DNA of 64,000 nt from Paramecium octaurelia (Eukaryota > Ciliophora > Oligohymenophorea > Peniculida > Parameciidae): assembly GCA_905182995.1 (NCBI GenBank), contig CAJJDP010000059.1:137311-201310 (forward strand), read 5' to 3'. Both the position numbers and the translations under genes were made by a program. Shown here in pieces: positions 27,101 to 37,660 of this stretch. The notes below the pieces were generated by a model that searched no databases, had not been told where the DNA came from, and saw nothing but the letters and a program-made list of their open reading frames with translations. Each line of letters opens with the position of its first letter. Position 1 is the stretch's first letter.

Positions 27101-27528
27101 ATCATAGGTTTGAGATTGAGAGCACTGTCTCTAAAGAGTTTCAGATTGAACGATGACCCTAAATCCTTCAGTATTTTGTATTGATAGAAATTAAATTGAG
27201 CATTTATTTTCTTCTTCCAACTTATTCGATTGATGAACCTCTTGATAAAGCAGAATTAGATGACACTGTATATTTGCTATTATTGATGTAATTGTTGAGG
27301 AGGTTCTGAGAGTCTGGTATTGGTCTTATTAACTAGGAAATGAGTGGAGGGACTATTGAGAGTCGAATCAAATTAAACTCTTTTGCCTTTATTAACTTTA
27401 TCCTTAGAACTTAGACTATTCTAATTGTTATTGCTTTGTATTTTTGAACCTTGTATTGAAAAATTGCCCTCTGATAGAGAATAATTGAGGAAATCCTGAA
27501 TTTCACCAATAGGTTCATCAGTTAACAT
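24173..27528 (-). CDS. Voltage/cyclic-nucleotide-type K+ channel
   Basis: 1,099 residues with two 28-nt introns that restore the frame exactly. A hydrophilic N-terminus of about 240 residues precedes a six-TM core: S1 near MISRLYFLFTIPLDLAW, S2 MIMLLVVDFILSF, later SILILVIYAIIF, and S5 LLLLFFVLHCYSCLWYF. The pore carries FYFSTVTMFTIGYGD, so it is selective for K+. After S6 comes a C-linker-like helical region and a weak cyclic-nucleotide-binding fold (IPAGQLYVCFVEFGDIQIFI, GKGSSLGIISFISGKQSQ). The layout resembles the CNG/HCN/EAG superfamily, which is greatly expanded in Paramecium. Regularly spaced S4 arginines are not obvious, so voltage sensing is uncertain. The C-terminus is long, basic and coiled. 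Confidence 0.87.
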
Positions 27529-27869
27529 TAGCTAATTCAATTTTGAGATTGGATGTTCAGTGTCTTATTATATTTAATTCATATTTAAATAATTGTCTGA
27601 AAATCAAATATTATATTAAATTTAATTTTAACACAATTCATCATAAAAAGGTACTTTTGAGGGTTACAGATACTCTAGTCTCTATAATAATTGAAATCAT
27701 AATTATACCCTTCAAAACGGAATAATGTAATAGATGAGCAAATTTGGTAAATTAAGAATATTTATCAATTTAATAAGTAAAAAGAACAAACTGCTGATAT
27801 TTAGAGAAACGACATCATGATGAATAGAATGTAAAGAGTTATGCATTTTTAATTTAAGGTTATTATTTA
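27529..27869. other. Intergenic region
   Basis: About 340 bp between two minus-strand genes. Plus-strand frames here are short and cross no conserved motif. It should hold the K+ channel promoter and the 3' end of the CHY/RING gene. No specific site is recognised. Confidence 0.45.
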
Positions 27870-28659
27870 TCATTATCTAGTATTATATGAGCCACAATTT
27901 TAACATTTTAAATAAATGTTAAATTAGACATTGTTGCTTTTGGCTTAGCAATCAGAACATATTATATTAACAAATTTAGTTTCTTTCTGTTCTTTATTAA
28001 TTTCTATCTAAATCTATTGACTAATCTCATCTAACTCTTAGATTTCAGCTTAACTCATTTTCTAACTTTATTAAATACATACTTACATAAATAGCGATAT
28101 TACAAATGGGACAATTTCGCAAACCCTTCTTCAATTATTTTTCCAAACATTTAACATGCATAAAATGAGCACAATTAGTTAGTTATTGTACAAGTTAAGT
28201 TGAATTTTTGAGATAATCCTAACAAACAGCGCAATTTTATTCAAATGCTTTTTGAGTGCAAAAATGTGTTGATTTTATTGAAAGTGATAAACAAACATCA
28301 CATATTTCACAATGAAAATATTCTTCTTTTTTTCCTAATCTGCACATATTGCATTTTTCACAATGAAATTGATTCTTTTTCTAATCATCTTAGTATAATA
28401 TACAAATTTCACAATAGTACCTTGCAAATTGAATTCCACAATTTGTGCATTAATTAGAAGGTGCTTATTCTGTTAAACACTTTCTGCAACGAATTTCCTT
28501 AACATTATATCTATCCATAGTTTCAACCTTGCATCCCTCAGATTTAGGTCCTTTGTAGTTTTGATCATGACATAATCTGCAAGGATAATAAATCTAACAG
28601 CATGGAGCTTTCTTGTCGCAATTTCTTTAATAATGTTTACAATTTATCTATTTTATCAT
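27870..28659 (-). CDS. CHY-zinc-finger and RING E3 ubiquitin ligase (RCHY1/Pirh2-like)
   Basis: 254 residues with one 25-nt intron (28062-28086). Three zinc modules stand in order. A CHY finger opens the protein (CKHYQRNCDKKAPCC, YYPCRLCHD, IRCRKCLTEQAPSNQCTNC). A CTCHY module follows (YYCEICILY, FHCEKCNMC, FHCEICDVCL). Then comes a RING-H2 finger (CAVCQDYL, NCAHFMHVKCLEKQL, CPIC). The C-terminal CSDCQAKS and CQNCGSYNTR pairs make the final zinc ribbon of the family. The order and length match RCHY1-type ligases (about 250-260 residues), which ubiquitinate substrates such as p53 in animals. Plant and fungal relatives act in stress or iron responses; the target here is unknown. Confidence 0.93.
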
Positions 28660-28715
28660 TAATTAAATATTTATTTTAAATAACAAAAATTTGTTGTGAT
28701 AAGGTTTTTCCTATA

Positions 28716-29680
28716 TCAGATTAATTTAATTTTCAGTAGCACTCTACCTATTTGAATTTCTTTTATTTCGTCATCTATTAATAATTTATCTCGTATTATT
28801 CTCAGAGTCCCAAATTTACTCATCTGATCCTATATTTGCCAACCATCATTATTAAATGAAATATTAGCGTGATTTCTAGATACAGATATGTCCTGACACC
28901 TGACTTCGCTGTTGTGACCTCTACCAATAGATATAGCATTTGTTCCAAAGGAGTGAATGAATATTAAACTTTTTGATAAATTATCCTGACGAGTTATCTA
29001 TTCAAGAATCACGTATGGCCCATCTAGTTTCTCTATTGAAACCAATTGAAGTGGTTATGGTTAATTCTCTAGATAAATTCTTGCTGGCAAAGGAACTTTA
29101 CATATCTGGATTACATAATTCATAATAACATTACTTCACATTCTAATGCTTAGTTCCAGTTATATTACACAGTATTTACGGTTTACTTATATGCAATACG
29201 GTTACTGAAATTGATCCATGACTTCAAGCAGTCATAATGAACATAGGACATGTTGCCTAAACAACCACACAAATTCGTTAAATATGGATTAGTTGGATCT
29301 TCAGCCTAGTCCACCTCTTCCATCAAACAAAACTTGCATTGTCTATTCCCTTAAATTTTTCCAGGTTTGATGTGACGATCCAAATGATAATGATCCTGTG
29401 CAGTCTGAACCTTCTCTCCATTGTTTAGTTCTGATATAAAATATTCACTAAATCATTATATGTTATATACAGTCTTCCAAATTTAAACAGGTCTCCAACC
29501 TATAACTATTATTTATATTTAGGGTCCAATTTCACGTATGAGTCTGAAAACTTTGGGTTGCTCTAATAATCTATTTTCAAAACTATTAATACATATTTAA
29601 CCGTTCTCAAAACTTATTTTGCCTATACACCTTTCATTCTGATCATTTGACTATTCAACTACATCCTCTATTTTCAACAT
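28716..29680 (-). CDS. RING-CH (RINGv) finger protein with FHA domain
   Basis: 296 residues after removing three introns (22, 23 and 29 nt), which give an exact frame. The N-terminal part (about 15-75) is a strand-rich segment ending QVGDLFKFGRLEYFISEL, like the second half of an FHA fold. A RING-CH finger follows: CKFCLMEE, CGCLGNMSYVHYDCLKSWI and CEIC, with a Cys at the fourth ligand position as in MARCH-type ligases. The C-terminal domain is a clear FHA (AISIGRGHNSEVRCQDISVS, RNHANISF), which reads phosphothreonine. No membrane segments are present, unlike MARCH proteins. The likely role is a soluble E3 ligase that recruits phosphorylated partners; this is inferred from the domains. Confidence 0.87.
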
Positions 29681-29763
29681 AAGCAAAAATTATACTATTA
29701 AGGATTAAGTACACTGAATTTTAGACCACAATTTTAGAAATCTTTAGGTCCTACGATTCATAA

Positions 29764-30515
29764 TCAAACAGCCCATGGTTATTTTAAGTCCAAGTTGCAA
29801 TCTCTATAGAAACTTACATTATAATAATATATCAATAATAAAATTACTAAAATCCTTTCCCTTCTGAACACAATATGAAGCTTTTATAGAATAAAATCAT
29901 TGAATTTATTTTATAGAACTGTCATGTCTACCTTGAAATCTTGATATGATATGAATCTGATAACAATTTTATGTTTAATAAAATTTTTATAAGTAAAAAT
30001 TTGAAGCCTCATTAGTTGGAGCAATGACTTTTTCGGTGTTTTTAATTCTCTTAAATGTGGGTTCTTTCTCATTTCGGTAAACTAATTTAAAGATTTCAAT
30101 ATTAACACCATCCTCACATTTAAATTTTTTTAATTTAATTTTTTTTTACTGTGATATTAGTGAATTAAACATCCTCTTATACTTTCCTTAATCCACTAAT
30201 TACTATAATCTTTCCTGCATATTAAAGTTTTCAATCCTTTTCTTTAATACTTTGTAGAAAGCATAAATCTCATAATGAAATAAAGCTTATTATCTTTTGC
30301 TTATATTTTATATATTTTTGTAAACTTTAAATGTATTTATTTAAACTGATTTATTTTACTTAATGTCTTCGCTTTTTTTATAAAATCACAGATTTGCTAA
30401 ACAAAATCAATATGAAAAGGATTTACTTTTTCATTTTCATTTTATTTTATTTAACCAAATTTTTCAGTTATTACTTTTAAAAAACAAGTTCAGCTTTTTA
30501 TTATAATTTTACCAT
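29764..30515 (-). CDS. Unresolved hypothetical gene
   Basis: Long TGA-free stretches on the minus strand look coding. The first, from an ATG at 30515, reads MVKLQQKAELVFQKQQLKNL and is basic and helical. A second runs through EIYAFYKVLKKRIENFNMQE, GKYKRMFNSLISQQKKIKLK and CEDGVNIEIFKLVYRNEKEP to NEASNFYLQKFYQ. A third ends FYRDCNLDLKQPWAV at a TGA near 29764. Two or three short introns must join them, but I could not place them all consistently. No family is recognised. The RING-CH gene starts 83 bp downstream of the proposed end. Treat the borders as approximate. Confidence 0.4.
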
Positions 30516-31094
30516 TCTAATCCTCCTTCAAATAGACTTAAATTTTTAAATATTGATTTTATCTATCTAAATAAAGAATGCGCTCTATAAGTTATAATTA
30601 ATTCTACTAATTAATCAATTCATATTGAGTCCTGAATTTGTTAAATTCTACTCAATTGGAATCATTAATAATTATAATTATTGACTATTCAAATAATTTT
30701 AGATTTGCTAAGAAATAATTTATTATTTTGAAAGATCATAAATTGATCTCAGATACTATATTTATTTTGATGAATTGCTTAATCAAGAGATGTAGATAAC
30801 CCAATGGTGTGTGTTGTAATCTTTAAGATAATATAATATTGATATTGCATGATTTTATTATCATCAATCTAATTGATCTAATCAGGTAGATAATCAGATC
30901 GAAAATTCAAGACTTCATTGATCAGTTAATGTGAGATATTGCTTTATCAAGCGGTGGAAAAGTTTTTGGAGAATTCTATTACAATTGAAATTTTGGAGAG
31001 AGACTTTATAGTATATTTATATCTATAATTAATAATTTTTTTGCTCTTTTTTTCCTTCAGAAATTTATAAATTATAATTTGTTTTTAAAAACTT
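30516..31094. other. Intergenic region between divergent genes
   Basis: About 580 bp, A/T-rich. The end nearest the CCCH gene holds a pyrimidine-rich stretch (30980-31070). No coding frame or RNA gene is seen. Confidence 0.45.
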
Positions 31095-31659
31095 ATGGCT
31101 CACAATCCAATCATCGATCATTAATCGAACAGCACAGATCATTCAATTGAAAATTTGTCTGATCAAAATTCAGAAGAATCTTTTGAGATCGTCTAGCGAA
31201 AATTTAGAAACAAAAAGTGCTATTAAGAGGAGGAACCTCTGAAAAAGAAGAAGGACCTTTGCCGAAATTATTAAATTAATGGTAGTTGTAAATATGGAGA
31301 TCAAGTAATTTTGTTTAAATCTTAATTAGTGTTTTTTTATACATACCCCCGCAAAAACTGAAAACAACAGTTATTCCACAGCCTCTACTAAGACTAAGCC
31401 TTGTAAGCGCTATTTTAGTGGGTTTTGCTGTTTTGGACCTAAATGTTAGTTTTTACATAATGAATGTATTGATCTTGTAGAATAGAGGGAATTCGTAGAA
31501 AAGCAATTCAAAGAATTGAAATTGATGGTTCCTTTGCATCCAAGTAAGTGTAGAAAGCTAATTTCTAGAAAAACTAGATTAATCTACAAGGTTCGATTTA
31601 TAGAGATTTCATCATCTTTATAAAATATTCGGAAGGAAACTGAACTTCAAAAGAGATGA
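31095..31659 (+). CDS. Tandem CCCH zinc-finger protein (TIS11-like)
   Basis: 179 residues with one 25-nt intron (31305-31329) inside the first finger. Finger 1 is CRNYQINGSCKYGDQCFFIH, a C-x8-C-x5-C-x3-H finger. Finger 2 is CKRYFSGFCCFGPKCQFLH, with C-x7-C-x5-C-x3-H spacing. Fingers of this type bind AU-rich single-stranded RNA and often promote mRNA decay or regulate processing. An acidic Ser-rich N-terminus precedes a basic stretch (CYQEEEPLKKKKDL). The linker between fingers is about 19 residues, close to that of TIS11/tristetraprolin, but the YKTEL lead-in of true TIS11 proteins is not conserved. A specific target cannot be inferred. Confidence 0.9.
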
Positions 31660-31849
31660 TTTGGTAATGAACAACTGTAAAAGGTATTGAGTGAATTGAT
31701 AAATAGTCGATTAAAAATATTTATATCAGTTTGTAGAAAGTAGGATAGATTTGAATAATTGTTGATGTCTAATAATACTAGTAGAAAGGAGAGTGAGCAA
31801 TGTTGATTACTAATAGTTATTATGTTATTATTAATAACTCTTATCAAAT

Positions 31850-33381
31850 TCATACTTTAAATGATTTTGTTAATGGGTACATATTTAATCCCGATTCCTT
31901 GAGTTCTGAAATCTAAGATTGTGCCCAATTGTTAAAAGCGTCCTTTTCTATTTAGGAGCGAAGTTCCATTTATTTAGACTCTTTCAATTCATTTAGAAAT
32001 TGGTTTCTTCTCATTTATTTTTTAAGTTCCTTAATAGTTTACTGATCATAATTACAATTTGCATCTTTTGGTATTCTTGAATCTCTTTGTTTCTTCGTTT
32101 CAAGATTTCCTTTTATTGATCCTCCACAGTAGACAATTATTGTAAAGCACTTATTTTCAATTGATGTTCCTATTGTAGTTCTAATTGTTCCTTCTCTTTT
32201 TGTTTCTCTTTCAATTTTAGTTGCTATTATCGAAATTGTTCCCCATCTTAGATCATCTATGATTTTTCTAATTCCTTTTATTTGGCCACTTCTTCCTCAT
32301 GCTTTTACAACTCCTCAGCATGTTTTTGCACTCTTTACATGTAATCATCATCTTATTTTTTCAATTCTTAGACTCTAATGTCATAGATCTGCTGCCTGAT
32401 ATTTAATTATCTTTGCTTCTTTTCTATTTCCTATTTAAATAATTAGAAATTACTCTTTCTCTTCTCATTTCTAGAACTCTATCCTTTTATTAATGATATT
32501 TATCTCTTTCCTTTGATTCATTCTCATCGAATTTCTATTCATCATACTACTTTTTTTATTTAATTTGAAGGAATTGTTAATGTTCAGCTAATAATTTTTA
32601 CTTTTTTAATTTATCTTCTTCTTTTTATTTTCTAAAATTGTATTACCAATAAATTATACTCTTTCTTGATCTCCTCTTCTTCAGCCTATTTCTTGATTAT
32701 TTCCCCTTCTTTTTTAAGTTAAACATATTCCTTGAGATACCTCTCTTTAACCTCATGATGTTGTTTGGCTAAGGAATCATAAGTTTATTTTTTCAATTAC
32801 TCTTTGAACTAGCTTTTTTCTAATTCTGCTTATTCGGATAAAAATTTTTGGGTTTCAATTTCTCTAGTTTTTTATGCTTCAAACATCAATTGCATTTCCT
32901 ATTTGTCCTTGTTCAACTTAATCAGTTTCTAATTGGCTTTGTCTATCTCTGACCATAACATTTTCGATTTCATGTTTCTCACACTTAAAGATAATTGATA
33001 CTATAATACTCAGCTCTCTATCCAAATATTTTGTTATTGGCATCTCCTATTTAATCAATTTTTAGTTTTTCTTGATAATCTGCTTCTTCTCTATCTATCT
33101 TGCGTCTCTCCTCCTCCTCAAGGATGAATTTCTGGAACTTCTCCTTCTCTTTCTACTGTCTCTATTTCTCGATGCGTTGTGCCCAAACCTTTTGACTGTC
33201 AAAACTCTGAGCCCACATTTAATATAAGTTATACTTTCTATGGCTTCTATTCCGTGTAGGTGATGTGAGACTTTATTTATTCGAGTTCAGCAGCAGTGAT
33301 GATGGTATGTGGTTATTTGATTGAAGGCAACACGAGAGATTTTGACTTGATATCGCTAAATTCTGATTAATATTTTGACAT
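31850..33381 (-). CDS. Axonemal-type coiled-coil protein (TPH family, perhaps CFAP210-like)
   Basis: About 480 residues, almost entirely Glu/Lys/Gln-rich coiled coil. The N-terminus reads TIITAAELEQIKSHITYTE, then KVWAQRIEKQRQQKEKEKFQ, ILEEEERRKIDREEADYQEK and ANNKIFGQRADVRNMKSKML. This order (a basic AQRI...R helix, an IDxEEAxYQ block, then a 'Q.DRV' block) recalls the trichohyalin/plectin-homology proteins of ciliary doublet microtubules, especially CFAP210 (CCDC173). Two introns (28 and 26 nt) are clear near the 5' end; others in the coiled region are not fixed. It probably sits inside or on doublet microtubules. The exact family assignment is a judgement from short motifs. Confidence 0.65.
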
Positions 33382-33409
33382 TTTATAATGATAATTTTAT
33401 TATTGAATA

Positions 33410-36400
33410 TCAAAGTTAAATCTCTTAGTGTCTTTGCGAACGTCTAATCGAGGAACCACGACGCAATTCCAAAACACCAGAAGGTTTTCGTTATTCTTCC
33501 TATTTCAATGGTGACTCAATGGATTCTGGGCATATCTAAATGCATAACATCTATATAATTACAGCTTATTCTGGGATTAATTTTAATAGGGCACTAACAA
33601 CCCATCCAATTGACCCAATTAGTATACTAATCAGCCATTACTGGATTGTCAAACCGTAATAAGTGTAACAGGAAAAGGCTATGCCTGCAAAGGTAATCAA
33701 AATGATTTGGAGAGCAAAGATAAAGAACACAATGATGATGAATAGAGAACTACGATAAATTATTCATAAGAATACTTATTGCCAATATTCTAGAAGATAT
33801 TGAATTCATCATTCAATTTTCTACTATTCAAGAAATTGAATAACTGCATCATTACAAACATATTGAAGATGAAAGTGAAATGTCTACTAGGTACCATAAA
33901 TTCTCTATAGACAGGTTCATAATCCTCCTTGCCATCAACAGTCAACATTCTTCCACTTCTAACCATTAACTATTCAGGATAGTAATCCAAATTGTATTTT
34001 GGATGATCTAAATTCGATGGAAATTCATTATAATTATTATCTACTAACCAATCATCTAGTCTATCATCGAATCCATCCTTGTATTCAGGAATGAATTGAG
34101 GAGCCAAAAATACTGCAATCAACATAATGGCAATCTGAAATGCTGCTTAACCAATAATATGTTTGAGCATCTTTCTCGTAATTATAGATTGTGCTCTTGA
34201 ATAAGGGCGATCATCTAACAATACTGGACTTGGAGGTTCAGTAGCTAATGCCAAAGAGGCAAAAGAATCCATGATTAAGTTGACCCACAACATTTAAATA
34301 GGCTTAAGAACTTCTTATTTAAGCACAGCCGAAACAATTAGAGTCAATCCCACAGCCACTACATTTACAGTCAATTGAAATTGAAGGAACTTACGAATTG
34401 ATTAGAATATGTTTCTACCCCACATCACAGCCTTGACAATATCACTGAAGTTGTCTTCCATAAGAATAATAGCAGCAGCATCTTTGGCAACCTGTGTTCC
34501 TGAGATTCCCATTGCAAATCCCACATCAGCCTTTTTTAAAGCGGGTGCATCATTGGTGCCATCTCCAGTGACAGCCACAATGTGTTCGCATTCCTTGAGA
34601 CCAACAATCATAGCATATTTATCAGTAGGTCTAGATCGTGCCAACACTGCAATTTATGGATATAATGTTTTGAATGCTCCCATATCTCCTAGAGTATCTA
34701 CTCTCAATTGAGTTCCATTCTTCTCAGCCTCATTTTGAGTTCTTGCACATTTGCAAGATTCAGTTTGACAGTTCTTGCATACTACTCCTCCTATTTTATT
34801 CATAAATTCGGCACCCTCCATTACTATAGCTCTACTATCTCCTGGTTCAATAATACCACATGATAATGCTATTGCTCTTGCTGTTTCAGAGTTATCTCCA
34901 GTCACCATTCTGACTTTGATGCCTGCTTTCTTGCATTGAGTAACTGCTTCTTTGACTCCTTCTCTTAAGTTATCCATAATGCCTAATAGACACAAGAAGG
35001 TCAAGTTATTTTTCTCAACCTCATACACTTTTCCATCATTGCTAACTAAATCTTCACTCCCATTCAAATCTTTATATGCAACACATATAGTTCTAAGTGA
35101 TTATTTAGCCATTTCACTGATGATATTTTCAATTTATTTGATATCTTGTTCTTTTAAGGGTATAATTTCATCATTGAACGTATGTTGATGACTGAGACAT
35201 TTTATGATTATTTCACTAGCACCTTTAATATAAAGTCGATTTACAGGTGAACCATTCTTCTAAGTGGTTACAATCACACTCATTCTCTTTCTACCTGAAT
35301 TAAAAGGTATTTTTTGAAGATATTTGATTGAACTTTTTACATTTTTATAATCAACCTATCCTTTTCTGATGTATTCTAATAATGCTACTTCAGTTTTTGA
35401 TCCTTATTCTGGATCCAACTCTGCTGAAGAATTGCAACATATAGATTCAATCATCAATTATTTGATTTTGCCAAAGACTCCTAAATCTTACTCCCTGGCC
35501 AGATAATTGACTTCAATATAATTCTGATTCCACATTTTAGTCAAAGTCATCTTATTCATGGTCAAAGTTCCAGTCTTGTCAGAACAAATAGAATCTGCTC
35601 CTCCCATAGTTTCACAAGCATACATCTTCCTCACTAAATTCCTATCATTCATCATCTTCTGAACCGAATAAGCTAATGATATGGTCACAGACAAGGGTAA
35701 CCCTTCAGGAATGGCAACTGCTAAAACAGTAATTCCTAATATGATAAAATTCAGTATTTCCATCCAATGTTTACTGTGATCCCATTCGTCTTCAATACCT
35801 CTTTCGATGGCCAATCTAATCATCAATACAATCACGATCAATATGGCAGCATACAATCCAAATTTACCAATATCTTCAGCTATAATAGTTAGTTTTTATT
35901 ATAAAGGTGTCTCCTCATCCTCCTCCTGTTCCAACGAAGCCTTGATCTAACCTAAACAAGATAGATCTCCGACGACGCAGACAACGAAAAGTCCTTCTCC
36001 CTCCAAGACTCTAGTACCTGACAATAATGCTGGAGATGGGATAAGAAATCTATCCTTCTCTCCAAATTCAGCACCTTCGCTAATTAGTTCATCCTTTTTC
36101 AACAAACATTGTTAAATAGTTCCTTTCTTAATTGAGTTGGTTTCTCCTGTCATGGAAGATTCATCCATCTTAATTTCAGAAGCCTCTATCAGTATTCCAT
36201 CAGCTGGTATCTCCATACCTTCTACTAACTTGACGATATCTCCAACTAAACAATTTTCTTCATGCATTCTGTGTTCTTTACCATCACGAATGATAGTCAC
36301 AATTTTAGACTTCTCACTTACAGCATTCAATTTACGGAATTGTTTCTCTTTTGAGTAATCATTCAAAGCAGCCACATTAGTACATACAAGCACAGCCACA

Positions 36401-36860
36401 AAGATGGCAAAACCTTCAATCCAAGCTAAGGATCTGTGTTCGTCATCTGAAGTTGCAACCTGTATAACAATGCTTGCAAAGGCTGCAACTGTCAATATTC
36501 TCATAGTGAAGTCTCCCATAGCATCCATCAATAATTCACAATAGGTTTAGGGTGATCGTACTTCTCGTTTGTTGTGGCCATACAATTCTGTCCTTTTGCT
36601 GATGTCATTACTCACTATGCCACTACTAATGGATGTACACAATCCATCCAATAAGCTGTCTACAATTGTCATTATGTACTCGTACCTAATCCTCCTAGTT
36701 ACTGGAGGAAGTCTATTTCTTCGCACATCCTTCTTCTTTGATTCAGTGTGAAGATATTCTGCAATTGTTGAGCTGAGAACTTGAATCCTCCCATATTGAG
36801 TCTTATCTCTTCTTCTCTAGCTGTGACATTCTCATCATATTTTAAAGGCGATTGATTCAT
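33410..36860 (-). CDS. Plasma-membrane-type Ca2+-transporting P-type ATPase (PMCA)
   Basis: About 1,130 residues with at least two 26-nt introns. Motifs in order: N-terminal [15 protein letters not shown] and [14 protein letters not shown], actuator-domain [12 protein letters not shown]4 [19 protein letters not shown] (the PEGLP Ca2+-binding motif), phosphorylation site [14 protein letters not shown], nucleotide-binding [11 protein letters not shown], hinge [34 protein letters not shown], and M6 [20 protein letters not shown]. These define a P2B Ca2+ pump that exports Ca2+ from the cytosol. A cysteine cluster ([20 protein letters not shown]) is inserted in the P domain. The basic C-terminal tail contains [13 protein letters not shown], a possible calmodulin or kinase site. 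An upstream ATG at 36938 would leave 13 bp to the next gene, so 36860 is preferred. Confidence 0.95.
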
Positions 36861-36951
36861 TAATTTAATGATTAGAAAGAAACTTGAAAATTTGAGGAGA
36901 GAAAGAACCAAAAAAATGTAAAATCTTTTACCTGCCATCGTCGCAGATAGA
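36861..36951. promoter_or_regulatory. 91-bp bidirectional promoter region
   Basis: The Ca2+-ATPase and the zinc-ribbon gene start only 91 bp apart on opposite strands. Both promoters must lie here or overlap the coding ends. I see no defined motif; the feature rests on gene position alone. Confidence 0.5.
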
Positions 36952-37635
36952 ATGGCTCCCTCCTTCTTTTATTACATGTTCGAGCCATACGTTGACTTTA
37001 AGAAAATTGCACAATCAGATGCAGTCCAAGTGTAACTTTCCACTCCTGAAAATGCCATTGCTAAAGGCAGGAGATGTGCAGTCTAAGCAGCTCGTAAATC
37101 TAAGGCTTTGTAGATGATGGGCAATCAATTGAAACTTTCAGTGGATGAGCAAATCGAATCCTTTGCTGTGCCTGAAGAAAAGGGAAATCCCATTAAGTTT
37201 GAACCCTATTCTCTCCAAAGAGCAGCTCTCTATGACAAAGGCTGTATCACATGTGGAGGTCCAAATATTAGTGTCACATATCATGGTGAAAGACACATTT
37301 GTTTGAAATGCAGAGATCATATCACCACGTTGGATGGAGATCCAGTTCTTATATTTTAAGATGATGATGGCGAAGTGTGTGTCGTTGGAATTTCAGATAA
37401 AAAGAAACTCTACTTCGTTTAACTTGATGAACTCAAAATCAATGGCTATAGGTGCTATGTCACTTTTAGTAATGAAAATGAAATTATTTGTTTATTGCAT
37501 GACTCCTTAAATGACAAACAGAAAAAGGATCTGGTTCCACCCAGTGCCTTATGGTAAGCTGAAAAAGACGAACAAATTAGAAAACCCAAAGGCAAAAACT
37601 TTGTCATTCTTAATAAACAGCGTGTTCAAAAATGA
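36952..37635 (+). CDS. Hypothetical protein with small zinc-binding motif
   Basis: 227 residues in one exon. It begins MAPSFFYYMFEPYVDFKKIA, continues with a basic Ala-rich helix (AIAKGRRCAVQAARKSKALQ), and has a probable zinc-binding loop near residues 96-120: CITCGGP...HGERHICLKCRDHI, two C-x2-C pairs with His residues between them. A strand-rich domain follows (VLIFQDDDGEVCVVGISDKK, YRCYVTFSNENEIICLL). The tail is basic. No membrane segment or signal peptide is seen. I do not recognise the family. Codon use and frame quality are those of an expressed gene. Confidence 0.75.
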
Positions 37636-37660
37636 TTATATACTTCATGATTAATTATAA

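Noticed and set aside
27543..27725. 60-codon plus-strand ORF upstream of the K+ channel
   Set aside because: It lies at the 5' end and upstream region of the channel gene, shows low complexity and has no recognisable motif.
31647..31853. Minus-strand 68-codon ORF downstream of the CCCH gene
   Set aside because: It lies almost wholly in the gap between two convergent genes, is Asn/Ile/Leu-rich and has no partner exon or motif.
34409..36751. Plus-strand ORFs across the Ca2+-ATPase gene
   Set aside because: The minus strand carries every P-type ATPase motif in order, and the plus-strand frames match nothing.
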